In this document: one piece after another, positions 7,972 through 17,890 of the stretch
How the letters are laid out: each line of letters starts with the position of its first letter
Numbering within the stretch: position 1 is the stretch's first letter
From: Sphingobacterium pedocola
GTDB lineage: Bacteria > Bacteroidota > Bacteroidia > Sphingobacteriales > Sphingobacteriaceae
Direction: 5' to 3'
Assembly (NCBI RefSeq): GCF_015209965.1
Contig: NZ_MU158689.1
Span: 2,195,667 to 2,259,666, forward strand
Length of the DNA: 64,000 bases
Program-made: the position numbers and the translations under genes
The notes under the pieces: model-generated
The model's input: only the letters and a program-made list of their open reading frames with translations
What the model was told of the DNA's origin: nothing
Database searches by the model: none

Positions 7972-10900
7972 CTAGTTCGTTTGTCTTCTAATTACGAAAA
8001 ATCCTTTTTCTCTTTTTACCTCTCCGTTAACCATAACATCGAGGTAATAATAATACGTCGCATCGATTTGATACGCTCCGGTAAAGACACGGTCGCGATT
8101 ATTGTAGCTTTCTATCACATCTAATACTTTTCCCGACTTGTCAAAAATGGTAATTTTATTATCCGGATAATCGCCGATCCCTTCGATCATTAAAAATTCA
8201 TTGATACCATCCCCATTCGGTGATACCGCTTGATGTACACGGATAGGAAGTTTTGCACCTGGATCCGCGACTACTTTTATCTCCACCGTAACGGGGTCTG
8301 CAGCTTCATAGTTGGCATTACCATCTTGGATAGCCGTAACGGTTACCGTCCCGAGACGATGAACGTGCAGTGTGGTACCGGTTACGGTTGCGATGAAATT
8401 ATCATCCACGGTAAGCGTGACAGGTAAATTGCTATTTGCACTGACATCTAGGTCAACATCGCCTGCATTTCTTAACAGCGGCCCGGGTGATGTAAAGCTA
8501 ATTTGCTGTGCCGCTTTCTTGATCTCCAAGACCGCAGCTAACGCGATGCCTTCATAATTCTGTGATGGTTCAATAGTTGCCGTCACCTGGTAAATCCCTG
8601 CATTTGTCTGCACATTATTTGTGTAATTCACGACAAGTCCAGTCGGAAGATTACCTTGAATTTCGATTGATTTTCCCGTTCCATCATACACAAAAATTTC
8701 GTCTTCCAATGTTATACCTGTTATAGCCGCTCTGGTAACGGTCAGGTCAGCGGTTAAGATCAGGTCGTTATAATTCGCACCTGATACCGTTGCCGCTACC
8801 TCCTGTGTACCCGCATCTGTACGGCTGTTGTTCGCGTAGCGCACTGTTGTACCCACCGGAAGCGTACCTGCGATTGCCAGTGACTTCGCTGTACCGTCGT
8901 AAACAAACGATGCGTCAGCAAATGTAATATCCGACACATCGGCGATATCTGCTCTGGTGATGGTCAGGTCAGCGGTTAAGATCAGGTCGTTATAATTGCT
9001 ACCACTGACCGTAGCCGTTACCACTTGTGTACCCGCATCTGTGCGGCTGTTGTTTTCGTAGCTCACTGTGGTGCCTGATGGAAGCGTACCCGCGATCGCC
9101 AGTGACTTCGCTGTACCGTCGTAAACAAACGATGCATCAGCAAATGTAATATCCGACACATCGGCAATATCTGCTCTGGTGATGGTCAGATCAGCGGTTA
9201 AGATCAGGTCGTTATAATTACTGCCACTGACCGTAGCCGTTACCTCCTGTGTGCCCGCATCTGTACGGCTGTTGTTCGCGTAGCGCACTGTTGTACCCAC
9301 CGGAAGCGTACCTGCGATTGCCAGTGACTTCGCTGTACCATCGTAGACAAACGACGCGTCAGCAAATGTAATATCCGACACATCGGCAATATCTGCTTTG
9401 GTGATGGTCAGGTCAGCGGTTAAGATCAGGTCGTTATAATTGCTGCCACTGACCGTAGCCGTTACCACTTGTGTACCCGCATCTGTGCGGCTGTTGTTCG
9501 CGTAGCCAACTGTTGTACCCACAGGAAGCGTACCCGCGATTGCCAGTGACTTCGCTGTACCGTCGTAAACAAACGATGCGTCAGCAAATGTAATATCCGA
9601 CACATCGGCAATATCTGCTTTGGTGATGGTCAGATCAGCGGTTAAGATCAGGTCGTTATAATTGCTGCCACTGACCGTAGCCGTTACCTCCTGTGTACCC
9701 GCATCTGTGCGGCTGTTGTTCGCGTATCCAACTGTTGTACCCACAGGAAGCGTACCTGCGATTGCCAGTGACTTCGCTGTACCGTCGTAGACAAACGATG
9801 CATCAGCAAATGTAATATTCGCCACATCGGCAATATCTGCTCTGGTAATGGTCAGATCAGCAGTTAAGATCAGGTCGTTATAATTACTGCCACTAACTGT
9901 TGCCGTTACCTCCTGTGTGCCCGCATCTGTACGGCTGTTGTTCGCGTAGCGCACTGTTGTGCCTGTTGGTAGTGTACCTGCGATTGCCAGTGACTTCGCT
10001 GTACCATCGTAGACAAACGATGCGTCAGTAAACGTGATATCCGACACATCGGCAATATCTGCTTTGGTGATGGTCAGGTCAGCGGTTAAGATCAGGTCGT
10101 TATAATTACTGCCACTAACCGTTGCCGTTACCTCCTGTGTACCCGCATCTGTACGGCTGTTGTTTTCGTAGCGCACTGTGGTGCCTGATGGAAGCGTACC
10201 CGCGATCGCCAGTAACTTCGCTGTACCATCGTAGACAAACGACGCGTCAGTAAACGTAATATCCGACACATCGGCGATATCTGCTTTGGTGATGGTCAGG
10301 TCAGCGGTTAAAACCAGGTCGTTATAATTCGCACCTGATACCGTTGCCGTAACCTCCTGTGTACCCGCATCTGTACGGCTGTTGTTCGCGTAGCGCACTG
10401 TTGTACCCACCGGAAGCGTACCTGCGATTGCCAGTGACTTCGCTGTACCATCGTATACGAACGATGCATCAACAAATGTAATATCCGACACATCGGCGAT
10501 ATCCGCTTTGGTGATGGTCAGGTCAGCAGTTAAGATCAGGTCGTTATAATTCGCACCTGATACCGTTGCAGTAACCTCCTGTGTACCCGCATCTGTACGG
10601 CTGTTGTTCGCGTAGCGCACTGTTGTGCCTGCCGGAAGCGTACCTGCGATTGCGAGTGACTTCGCTGTACCGTCGTAAACAAACGATGCATCAGCAAATG
10701 TAATATCCGACACATCGGCAATATCTGCTCTGGTGATGGTCAGATCAGCGGTTAAGAACAGGTCGTTATAATTACTGCCACTGACCGTAGCCGTTACCTC
10801 CTGTGTGCCCGCATCTGTACGGCTGTTGTTCGCGTAGCGCACTGTTGTACCCACCGGAAGCGTACCTGCGATTGCCAGTGACTTCGCTGTACCATCGTAG

Positions 10901-13308
10901 ACAAACGACGCGTCAGCAAACGCAATGTCCGACACATCGGCAATATCTGCTTTGGTGATGGTCAGGTCAGCGGTTAAGATCAGGTCATTGTAATTGGCAC
11001 CGGATACCGTTGCCGTTACCTGCTGTGTGCCCACATCCGTGCGGCTGTTGTTCGCGTAGCGCACTGTTGTGCCTGCCGGTAGCGTACCTGCAATTGCCAG
11101 TGACTTCGCTGTACCGTCGTAGACAAACGATGCATCAGCAAATGTAATATCCGCCACATCGGCAATATCTGCTCTGGTAATGGTCAGATCAGCAGTTAAG
11201 ATCAGGTCGTTATAATTACCACCACTGATCGTTGCCGTTACCTCCTGTGTACCCGCATCTGTACGGCTGTTGTCTTCGTAGCGCACTGTTGTGCCCGGCG
11301 GAAGCGTACCCGCAATTGCCAGTGATTTCGCTGTACCATCGTAGACAAATGATGCATCAGCAAAGGTTACACCAGTGATAGTTGTTGCGTACTGCACACT
11401 AAGTAAGTCAGAACCACTATTACCATTATTACCAATATTAACCACTGCATCATTCGGTATAGAAACATGTACGAATCCACCTGCGGTAGGAGCCACTGTA
11501 AACGTGTATGTAATATTGTCGCTTGTTTTTAAGTCGCTCGGCACTCCATTATCTACGGTTATATCGCCTATTACAAACCCTGTTACCGCCTCACTAAACG
11601 TCGCCGTTACCGTGAACGGCCCGGAGACAGGCGAAATTGCAGACGTCGAAAGTACGACAGAAGGAACCGATGTATTAACGCGTATATTTTCCGTACTAGG
11701 TATATTATTTAATAGTGTCTCCGCCTCATTCCCTGCCGCATCTGTGATAGCCAGACTATTGCGGATCGTGTTATGTAATACGATACCGTCCATGTCCTGT
11801 TCGCCCGGCGCAACGGTGTAGCTAAAAAATATTTCGTCCGAACCAGATCCGTCAACATACGAGGCATGTACCTCTGTATCACCGATTACGACCGTCAAAC
11901 TAGGCGTATATGCGAAGGTGGACACTGTGACGATTTCGTTAAACTTTACACCAAAGCGCAATACATCTCCACCTTTATAGTAACCATTTGCAGGTAATAC
12001 AACACCGATTGAAACGGGAGCTGTATTGGCACAGAATTCCGCATCTCCGACAATGGTCCAGCCATAGTCTGTTATTAATTTTTGTCGGGCATCTTTTCCC
12101 GTACAATATTTTAACCCTGATGCGCCCAACGGCATACCAGCTTTGAAACCTCCAGCAGCAGCCCAACCCTCCAATGTAGCATCGTAATTTTGTTGCGATA
12201 ATCCGGAGCCATTCAGCATATCCTTGAGACCTCCATATATCAAATCATTCAGCATATCGTCGACGTACGTCATTTTCGCAAGATCCCAGCCACCAAGATT
12301 TTGATCAAAAGCAGACGCACCTAGAAACATCGCCTCCATACCGGTTACGTTCGATACATTCCAATTTTCGAGAGAGTGGTTAAAAGCCGAAGCATTCCGA
12401 AACATCGACCTCATATCCATTACCTTTGATACATTCCAATTCCCAATAGGCTGGTTAAATGCGGCCGCACCATCGAACATTTCTATCATTGAAACCACAT
12501 TCGACACATTCCAATTGGCGAGCGGTTGATTAAAAGCCGAAGCACCGCTAAATAAACAAACCATATTCGTCACATTTGCCACATTCCAATTTCCAATAGG
12601 TTGGTTAAAAGCAATGGCTCTATTAAACATAGCATACATATTTGTTACGTTAGATACATCCCAGTTTGTCAGACTGTGGTTAAACGAAGTCGTTTGCGTG
12701 AACATATTGTTCATATCGACCACCCGGGACACATCCCAATCGTTCAGATCCGAATCGAAGGAGCTACATTCTATAAACATTTGATCCAATCTCATATTCG
12801 GGGCAAATACCGGCGCATCCGTATCCGATTCTGTGGTCAGATTAACACATCCTCGAAAGGCCCTATCCATAGTAGTCCACACCTGCGTACCCCATTGCGC
12901 TATCGTTAATAATTTAGCATCATTCGTACTACTACTACTTCCACTCGCAAACTGAATAGCTGGAAAACTTCCCGTAATCGAAACGGTATGTACGCCGGGG
13001 GTCGTGTAGGTATGTGTCGCATTACCTGTATGAGCGGTAGCTGTACTTCCGTCTCCCCAATTTACCGTGTAGTTATAACCAGACACCTGCGAATTTATGG
13101 GAATAAGAATACTTTCGTTGGCTGAAGTTGTTCTCCAAGTGGTTACAAATGCACCAGCAGGATAAGCCTGTGCCAATACGTGCGCATCGTGCGCACAAAT
13201 AAGAGCAAGCAGGATGGATAACCGAAAAAGAAATTGTTTAACCGACAGCGAGGTCAATCTAGTTAAAAAGTTGGGTAGGTATCTTTTCATAACGGTACAA
13301 AAAGACAA
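7972..13308 (-). CDS. Giant BspA/MBG-repeat surface protein with T9SS sorting domain
   Basis: A 1778-residue exported protein. Order: signal sequence (to about residue 47, HVLAQ); a PKD-like segment with VNWGDGST; BspA/DUF285 repeats of the form AFNQPIGNWNVSNVTNM (about 140-350); an Ig-like pair (about 430-640); twelve nearly identical 74-residue MBG-type repeats (FVYDGTAKSLAIAGTLP, about 643-1528) plus one diverged copy; another Ig-like domain; and a C-terminal CHU_C-type T9SS B sorting domain starting AVSPNGDGINEF (about 1690-1778). It should be displayed on the cell surface by T9SS and act as an adhesin or contact protein. It is co-directional with the PorP/SprF gene and lies downstream of a two-component pair. 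Confidence 0.9.
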   Translation of the reverse strand: MSFCTVMKRYLPNFLTRLTSLSVKQFLFRLSILLALICAHDAHVLAQAYPAGAFVTTWRTTSANESILIPINSQVSGYNYTVNWGDGSTATAHTGNATHTYTTPGVHTVSITGSFPAIQFASGSSSSTNDAKLLTIAQWGTQVWTTMDRAFRGCVNLTTESDTDAPVFAPNMRLDQMFIECSSFDSDLNDWDVSRVVDMNNMFTQTTSFNHSLTNWDVSNVTNMYAMFNRAIAFNQPIGNWNVANVTNMVCLFSGASAFNQPLANWNVSNVVSMIEMFDGAAAFNQPIGNWNVSKVMDMRSMFRNASAFNHSLENWNVSNVTGMEAMFLGASAFDQNLGGWDLAKMTYVDDMLNDLIYGGLKDMLNGSGLSQQNYDATLEGWAAAGGFKAGMPLGASGLKYCTGKDARQKLITDYGWTIVGDAEFCANTAPVSIGVVLPANGYYKGGDVLRFGVKFNEIVTVSTFAYTPSLTVVIGDTEVHASYVDGSGSDEIFFSYTVAPGEQDMDGIVLHNTIRNSLAITDAAGNEAETLLNNIPSTENIRVNTSVPSVVLSTSAISPVSGPFTVTATFSEAVTGFVIGDITVDNGVPSDLKTSDNITYTFTVAPTAGGFVHVSIPNDAVVNIGNNGNSGSDLLSVQYATTITGVTFADASFVYDGTAKSLAIAGTLPPGTTVRYEDNSRTDAGTQEVTATISGGNYNDLILTADLTITRADIADVADITFADASFVYDGTAKSLAIAGTLPAGTTVRYANNSRTDVGTQQVTATVSGANYNDLILTADLTITKADIADVSDIAFADASFVYDGTAKSLAIAGTLPVGTTVRYANNSRTDAGTQEVTATVSGSNYNDLFLTADLTITRADIADVSDITFADASFVYDGTAKSLAIAGTLPAGTTVRYANNSRTDAGTQEVTATVSGANYNDLILTADLTITKADIADVSDITFVDASFVYDGTAKSLAIAGTLPVGTTVRYANNSRTDAGTQEVTATVSGANYNDLVLTADLTITKADIADVSDITFTDASFVYDGTAKLLAIAGTLPSGTTVRYENNSRTDAGTQEVTATVSGSNYNDLILTADLTITKADIADVSDITFTDASFVYDGTAKSLAIAGTLPTGTTVRYANNSRTDAGTQEVTATVSGSNYNDLILTADLTITRADIADVANITFADASFVYDGTAKSLAIAGTLPVGTTVGYANNSRTDAGTQEVTATVSGSNYNDLILTADLTITKADIADVSDITFADASFVYDGTAKSLAIAGTLPVGTTVGYANNSRTDAGTQVVTATVSGSNYNDLILTADLTITKADIADVSDITFADASFVYDGTAKSLAIAGTLPVGTTVRYANNSRTDAGTQEVTATVSGSNYNDLILTADLTITRADIADVSDITFADASFVYDGTAKSLAIAGTLPSGTTVSYENNSRTDAGTQVVTATVSGSNYNDLILTADLTITRADIADVSDITFADASFVYDGTAKSLAIAGTLPVGTTVRYANNSRTDAGTQEVAATVSGANYNDLILTADLTVTRAAITGITLEDEIFVYDGTGKSIEIQGNLPTGLVVNYTNNVQTNAGIYQVTATIEPSQNYEGIALAAVLEIKKAAQQISFTSPGPLLRNAGDVDLDVSANSNLPVTLTVDDNFIATVTGTTLHVHRLGTVTVTAIQDGNANYEAADPVTVEIKVVADPGAKLPIRVHQAVSPNGDGINEFLMIEGIGDYPDNKITIFDKSGKVLDVIESYNNRDRVFTGAYQIDATYYYYLDVMVNGEVKREKGFFVIRRQTN
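8716..11380 (-). repeat. Twelve tandem 222-bp repeats inside the surface protein gene
   Basis: The unit repeats every 222 bases (for example, the ACATCGGC-ATATCTGCT segment at 8936 and 9158). Copies differ at only a few positions, mostly codons for Ala/Ser/Val/Thr after GTLP and Lys/Arg before ADIADV. Such similarity at DNA level suggests recent duplication or ongoing gene conversion, and predicts length variation between strains and assembly trouble. Confidence 0.92.
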
Positions 13309-13358
13309 TTTTTAACGGTTTCATTTCACCCCTCTTTTGGGGGGGTAGCCGTTAAAAA
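13309..13358 (-). terminator. Hairpin between response regulator and surface protein genes
   Basis: TTTTTAACGG (13309-13318) pairs with CCGTTAAAAA (13349-13358), and ACCCC pairs with GGGGT inside. Read on the minus strand it follows the regulator stop and ends right at the surface protein ATG. It may terminate regulator transcription, or act as a 5' leader attenuator for the surface protein. Confidence 0.55.
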
Positions 13359-13364
13359 AACAGC

Positions 13365-13985
13365 CTACTTGTATTTTCGGCTGATTAGTCCATGCCGGCT
13401 ATTAACTTCCAATTTTTTATAGATGTTCTTGATATGGTATTTTACTGTTTCAAGCGCAATATCCAGACGAATAGCTACCTCCTTGTTCGTCAGCCCCTCT
13501 TCAATCGCCGCCACAATTTGCTCTTCACGGGGAGTTAGATTCTCGGCCGCATCCTGGCTATTTTTCGGGTTAAAGTACTCGACGACCAGACGTGCGATAC
13601 CGGGAGACATCGGTGCGCCGCCATCATAAAGCGAAATAACAGATTCTTTAATTTTCTGTAAGGGCGTCTGTTTCAATAGGTACCCTGATGCCCCATTGCA
13701 CAGCGCTTGGAATACCCGTTTAGCATCGTCATATACCGTAAGCATAATCACCTGGCACTTAGGCGATTTCTTTTTTATCCGAGAAATCCCTCTAATCCCG
13801 GATTCTCCGGGCAGACCAATATCCGACAAGACCACATCCAAAAATAAATGGTCTTCCCATTGCGCCATAAACCGTTCCACCGAATCTGCCACCACCAAAC
13901 ATTCAAATCCTTGCTGTTCATTAAAAAAATTGAGCAATGCAGCACGTATCTGTTCGTCGTCTTCTATTATGCCAAGCCTTATCAT
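13365..13985 (-). CDS. NarL/FixJ-type response regulator
   Basis: A 206-residue regulator with a receiver domain (acidic pair IIEDDEQ at the N-terminus; phosphoacceptor Asp in VVLSDIGLP; Thr/Lys switch residues in MLTVYDD and YLLKQTP) and a LuxR-type helix-turn-helix (LTPREEQIVAAIEEGLTNKE, then TVKYHIKNIYKKL). It lies 69 bases after the sensor kinase gene at 14055-17039 in the same direction, so the two are almost certainly a pair. The surface protein gene follows it directly, making that gene a likely target. Confidence 0.9.
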   Translation of the reverse strand: MIRLGIIEDDEQIRAALLNFFNEQQGFECLVVADSVERFMAQWEDHLFLDVVLSDIGLPGESGIRGISRIKKKSPKCQVIMLTVYDDAKRVFQALCNGASGYLLKQTPLQKIKESVISLYDGGAPMSPGIARLVVEYFNPKNSQDAAENLTPREEQIVAAIEEGLTNKEVAIRLDIALETVKYHIKNIYKKLEVNSRHGLISRKYK

Positions 13986-14018
13986 ATGCTAAAAGTAATG
14001 TATAACGTCCATCCCGTA

Positions 14019-14046
14019 TATCCCTCTTTGGGGTAGTATCCCTTAC
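14019..14046 (-). promoter_or_regulatory. CCCTCTTT-GGGG-TAG element upstream of the regulator gene
   Basis: The sequence TCCCTCTTTGGGGTAG followed by CCCTTA, in the space before the response regulator gene, closely resembles CCCCTCTTTTGGGG plus TAG and CCGTTA at 13328-13354 before the surface protein gene. Two near copies in front of two linked genes suggest a shared operator or leader element. Confidence 0.4.
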
Positions 14047-14054
14047 GGGCTTCC

Positions 14055-17039
14055 TTAACGGATGTGAACAACCAATCTGAACGTACCCTGCTCATCGATA
14101 ACAGTGAGCTGCGCGTTCATTTTTTCTGCCCGAAGCCTCATGTTCTCCACACCACGCCCGCCTTGGCCATAGGTTAACTTATTCCCTTGATCGGTATAGT
14201 TATTTCGTATTGTTAGACAGATCGAATCATCGAAAAGGAGTTCGATCATAACTTCCGAACCATCGCCGTACTTGATGACATTTGTTATCGCCTCTTTAAA
14301 AATTAGAAAAAGATTTTGCCGCACGATCTGTGATACCGTCAACGTTTCGTAGGCTCCTTTGACGTTTAAACGATAGCTAAATCCACACTCCTCCCGTAGC
14401 TTATACACATAATCTTTCATGCGAAATACCAGGTCTTTCACGGTGTCGAAGCGCGAATCGATAGACCATACCATATCACTCATGGTCGACAGGGCATGCC
14501 TACTGGTATCGGCAATCTGCCGTAGTTTCAGGTGCCCTTCAGTTGCACTGCGCCCGTTCAGCGTTAAGTTATCGGCTTGGTAATAGATACGGGTAAGCGA
14601 ACTACCTACCTCATCGTGTAGATCGCTCGCAATACTGATCCGCAGGCGTCTTTCCTTGTGTAAGGTATATTCCCTATATCGAAAGATAGCCCAGATAATC
14701 GCTCCTAAAATCAATACCAGTATCCCTTTAAACCATATGGTTTGATAAAACGTAGGTTTGACAACCAACTGGACAAGTAATTCCGAATCTGTAAATTGGC
14801 CATCGGGAAAACGGGAGGTAAGTTGAAGATTATAATTCCCTGGGGGCATTTCAACAAAAGTAATTTCCTGTTTATTCCCCAGGGGCAGCCATTCCGATTG
14901 TTCCTTTAGGCGATAGAAAAACTGCATGTCCTCTGCCAGCTCGCTCTGTCCTCCAAATCCGATGGTAAAATAGCGTGTACCCGGTTCAATTACCAGGCGG
15001 CTGTCGGTTTCATACGGAAAAGTGTACCTCCGCTGCACCCCCGTCTTTACGTGTTCGGTTGTCAAACTCGTCACATAAAGCGGCATAGCATGGGGGGCGC
15101 TCCTTTCCCGGGGCGTATTCACTAAGTCCATATCGTATCGCAGCAATCCGTTTACGGTGCCCAAATAAACGACATTATCACGCTGATAAGCGGCTGCGTG
15201 GTTGAATTCATTGGCCGGGAGCTGATCCAAGCGCGAGTAGTTGCGTATATATTTACTTGTTTCGTCTACTATACTCAGTCCATTGTGCGTAGCAGCGACC
15301 ACCTGCCTTCCATTGGTCATAATGCTATACACAATATCATCCGCTAACCCGTCTGCATTGGCCAGCGTCTGCAACACCCCTCCTTCCTGATCCAATATCC
15401 GTATACCGCTACCATGCGTTCCTACCCAGAGGGTATTCCCCACGGGTGTAATGCAATAGACCGGATCAATATTCCTATCCGATTTCAGCGTATTTGTGCT
15501 TTTATTCCATATCAATAATCCGCTCGGCGTTCCTATCCAGATGTCATTGCCCACTTCCACCACACTCAGTATTTTGGCCTGTTCCAGCCTACGCTGTCGC
15601 ACCGGCTCGTACGTTTCCATGTACGGATCGACCAAAATTAAGCCGGCATACGTGCCCACCCACACGGTATTTCGCGCTGCACGCGTTAGCGTCGTTATGT
15701 ACTTCGCCGCCGGCCTGTCACGCTTATTGCGCGGGAGGAGTTTAATTGGAGAGAGCCGCTTTTTCGTCATCTCGTACCAGTACAGACCATCACCTTCGGT
15801 CCCCAGCAACAAGGTATCTTTGTTCCAGGGCAGTATACTATACACAAAGGGTTTACCGAGCACCTCCTTCTCCCCTGTCTTTTCATCAAAAGATATAAAC
15901 CTATCCTTATACGAGCCGATATACAGTTTGCCGTCGTCATGTTTATACACGCCGCGAATGCTATTGATAGCCGCCGCATCGTTAAGCATGCTTTTGAACA
16001 TATTCTTTCGGGGCACCAATTCCAAAACGTGGTTATTAAATGCCATGAGCAACGTGTTACCCGGATTCTTAAACCATTCAATATGACTATCCTTAAGGTT
16101 TTCTGGGTACGCGACACGCTTCGTGCTCGTTGTATTCGTTGCAAAATTGTAAATGAACATGTGTTCTTTACCGATACCGGGCTGATTGGTAAAAATTAGC
16201 ACTTCATTTTCTTTGTAGGCAGATAAGAATACAATACCATCCGTTCCCAATTTATTCCGTTCAAATGCTGGAATCTTTTCAAAAGCTCCGCTCCGGGTAT
16301 CAAACAGATAGAGGCCATGCCCTGTGATATTCAACAGGCACTTGCCCGTGCTGTGAAAATAGACCTCACGGATGTCGGCCTGGTCAAATTCTGGAAGACC
16401 GAAATACTCCGGAGGTGCGAAAGATCCATCTTTGATCCGTATCCTTATCATCTTACCGATCTCCGTGCGTAGCCAAAGCTCACCTGGATAAGGTTCTTGT
16501 ACAGAGGCAATAGCAGGCATAGTATATAAATCCGGAAAGTCCTTATTGATATCAAATATCATATTTAAGCTATCCTTCTGTACAATATAAAGTTTACCAT
16601 CTAGCGAACCGACGTAGATATTGCCATTTCGTCCCTCTCCGATGCTCTCGATATTGAGGCCCAGTGCCTTCAGGTCATTCGCGACAGCATGTTTTATTTC
16701 AACAGTTTTCCAATTCTGGAGGTCAAAACGTGTCAGACCATTTTCCGTACCAATCCACATATTATCTTCTGCATCCGCAAAAATGGATTTGATCTTGCTG
16801 TTGGGGATATCAGGATGGCTTTTATTATTGAAGAAAATTACTTCGTTACCATCATATCGACACAAACCACTGTTTGTGGATAACCACAGGAGCCCCGCAC
16901 GATCCCTTTCTACATCCGTAATAATCCGGTTTTTCAAACGTTCGGGCATCCGCAGGTCACGAAAAATAAAATCGGTCTCTTGCGACAATGCAGCGCAAGT
17001 GTGTATTAACAAGGCAATAAGAAACAGCAGTTTTTTCAT
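14055..17039 (-). CDS. Two-component regulator-propeller sensor histidine kinase
   Basis: A 994-residue membrane kinase. The start at 17039 (MKKLLFLIALLIHTCAALSQ) gives a clean signal peptide; the longer reading to 17204 is not needed. The periplasmic part is built of Reg_prop beta-propeller repeats with motifs such as DRAGLLWLSTNSGLCRY and VWVGTYAGL, then a Y_Y_Y domain, one membrane helix (about 772-792), a LytS/NarX-like dimerisation and phosphorylation box (SDLHDEVGSSL, about 806) and an HATPase domain with the N-box EAITNVIKY and G-box GQGGRGVENM. It should signal to the regulator at 13365-13985. Unlike classic HTCS proteins it lacks its own receiver and AraC domains. Confidence 0.9.
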   Translation of the reverse strand: MKKLLFLIALLIHTCAALSQETDFIFRDLRMPERLKNRIITDVERDRAGLLWLSTNSGLCRYDGNEVIFFNNKSHPDIPNSKIKSIFADAEDNMWIGTENGLTRFDLQNWKTVEIKHAVANDLKALGLNIESIGEGRNGNIYVGSLDGKLYIVQKDSLNMIFDINKDFPDLYTMPAIASVQEPYPGELWLRTEIGKMIRIRIKDGSFAPPEYFGLPEFDQADIREVYFHSTGKCLLNITGHGLYLFDTRSGAFEKIPAFERNKLGTDGIVFLSAYKENEVLIFTNQPGIGKEHMFIYNFATNTTSTKRVAYPENLKDSHIEWFKNPGNTLLMAFNNHVLELVPRKNMFKSMLNDAAAINSIRGVYKHDDGKLYIGSYKDRFISFDEKTGEKEVLGKPFVYSILPWNKDTLLLGTEGDGLYWYEMTKKRLSPIKLLPRNKRDRPAAKYITTLTRAARNTVWVGTYAGLILVDPYMETYEPVRQRRLEQAKILSVVEVGNDIWIGTPSGLLIWNKSTNTLKSDRNIDPVYCITPVGNTLWVGTHGSGIRILDQEGGVLQTLANADGLADDIVYSIMTNGRQVVAATHNGLSIVDETSKYIRNYSRLDQLPANEFNHAAAYQRDNVVYLGTVNGLLRYDMDLVNTPRERSAPHAMPLYVTSLTTEHVKTGVQRRYTFPYETDSRLVIEPGTRYFTIGFGGQSELAEDMQFFYRLKEQSEWLPLGNKQEITFVEMPPGNYNLQLTSRFPDGQFTDSELLVQLVVKPTFYQTIWFKGILVLILGAIIWAIFRYREYTLHKERRLRISIASDLHDEVGSSLTRIYYQADNLTLNGRSATEGHLKLRQIADTSRHALSTMSDMVWSIDSRFDTVKDLVFRMKDYVYKLREECGFSYRLNVKGAYETLTVSQIVRQNLFLIFKEAITNVIKYGDGSEVMIELLFDDSICLTIRNNYTDQGNKLTYGQGGRGVENMRLRAEKMNAQLTVIDEQGTFRLVVHIR

Positions 17040-17150
17040 CGGCAGGCGTAAAAGTAATAAAAAACTACTAAAGGTTATGTTGATATAATCTGGGGACGCC
17101 AAACATGTCTTTAAGTTTAAGCTGTCAAACAAAATCCCTGTTTTCGTGGA

Positions 17151-17181
17151 TTGCCCGGTAAGCATATAGCGGTTAACTTTG
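17151..17181 (+). promoter_or_regulatory. Bacteroidota-type promoter for the lipoprotein group
   Basis: TTG at 17151-17153 and TAACTTTG at 17174-17181, 20 bases apart, match the TTG/TAnnTTTG consensus of the primary sigma factor in Bacteroidota. Transcription would begin a few bases downstream, just before the ATG at 17207. Confidence 0.65.
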
Positions 17182-17206
17182 TTATAGTAAAGATAAATAT
17201 GCACGT

Positions 17207-17863
17207 ATGAAGAGACTATTGATCCATTTATCTAGCGCAAGCCTACTGTTGTTCGCACTATGCTTACAGCTAAGTTGCGGCAAGGACACGGCTAATGACG
17301 GAGATCCGGACCGAAAGGATTTTATCAGCGCCATGAAAGACGAGGCTTATCTGGGCGACGCGAAGTCTACCCTATACGTTGGAGGGAGTGATGCATTACC
17401 TTCTTTATCCGGCACCTCCTCCTTAAGTGTGGACAAAATAGCTGGAGATAGTGTCACGGTAGCGCTAATCGTTAATCTACCCGATGGCGATGGCTTTACG
17501 CTCGGTATACCTGGAAAACAGCAAGGAAAAAATTGGCGCGCGACCTTTGACGGCAGCACATTTTCCATCAAAGAAAACGGTAAAATGGAAGGGACCGTTG
17601 CTGCGGGCGACAAGGAATTTACCTGGGATGGGTATCTTGCTGATGATGGCACCATCCTAACCGTACGGATGAAGTATCTGACCGCAGACGGTAACATACC
17701 AGCAGCGTCGATCCTCAGTACCGAAATGACGTTAAAACGTTCGGGAAGCGATGCCCCCGGGAATGCGAATGGATGTACCAACGTGGTATGGGAGACACGC
17801 CCGGTATTCAACCTGTATAGCGGCGGTGTCGACCTAATACGGGTTCCGGTATGCCACCCTTAA
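17207..17863 (+). CDS. Lipoprotein of unknown function
   Basis: A 218-residue predicted lipoprotein with lipobox LQLSC near residue 24 and an acidic linker. The body is beta-rich with a calycin- or AsmA-like alternation (FTLGIPGKQQGKNWRATFDG) and a Cys pair near the end (NGCTNVV and VPVCHP). I do not recognise a family. It is the first of three lipoprotein genes preceding a sensor kinase/regulator pair, and shares the ending style (a C-terminal Cys pair) with the protein at 18884, suggesting distant paralogy. Confidence 0.7.
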   Translation: MKRLLIHLSSASLLLFALCLQLSCGKDTANDGDPDRKDFISAMKDEAYLGDAKSTLYVGGSDALPSLSGTSSLSVDKIAGDSVTVALIVNLPDGDGFTLGIPGKQQGKNWRATFDGSTFSIKENGKMEGTVAAGDKEFTWDGYLADDGTILTVRMKYLTADGNIPAASILSTEMTLKRSGSDAPGNANGCTNVVWETRPVFNLYSGGVDLIRVPVCHP

Positions 17864-17890
17864 GTGAACAAACATATAAAATCAGAAACG

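Noticed and set aside
10308-10721. Short ORFs antisense or frame-shifted within the repeat array
   Set aside because: They repeat with the 222-bp unit and are shadows of the adhesin frame.
8716-11380. Regular repeats resembling a repeat array such as CRISPR
   Set aside because: The 222-bp period lies in one open reading frame encoding MBG-type domains; there are no short repeats with unique spacers and no cas genes.
15494-16086. 196-residue plus-strand ORF opposite the propeller kinase
   Set aside because: Shadow frame within conserved Reg_prop repeats; composition is not protein-like.
17040-17204. N-terminal extension of the propeller kinase
   Set aside because: The signal peptide starts cleanly at 17039, and the upstream codons look like a leader region.
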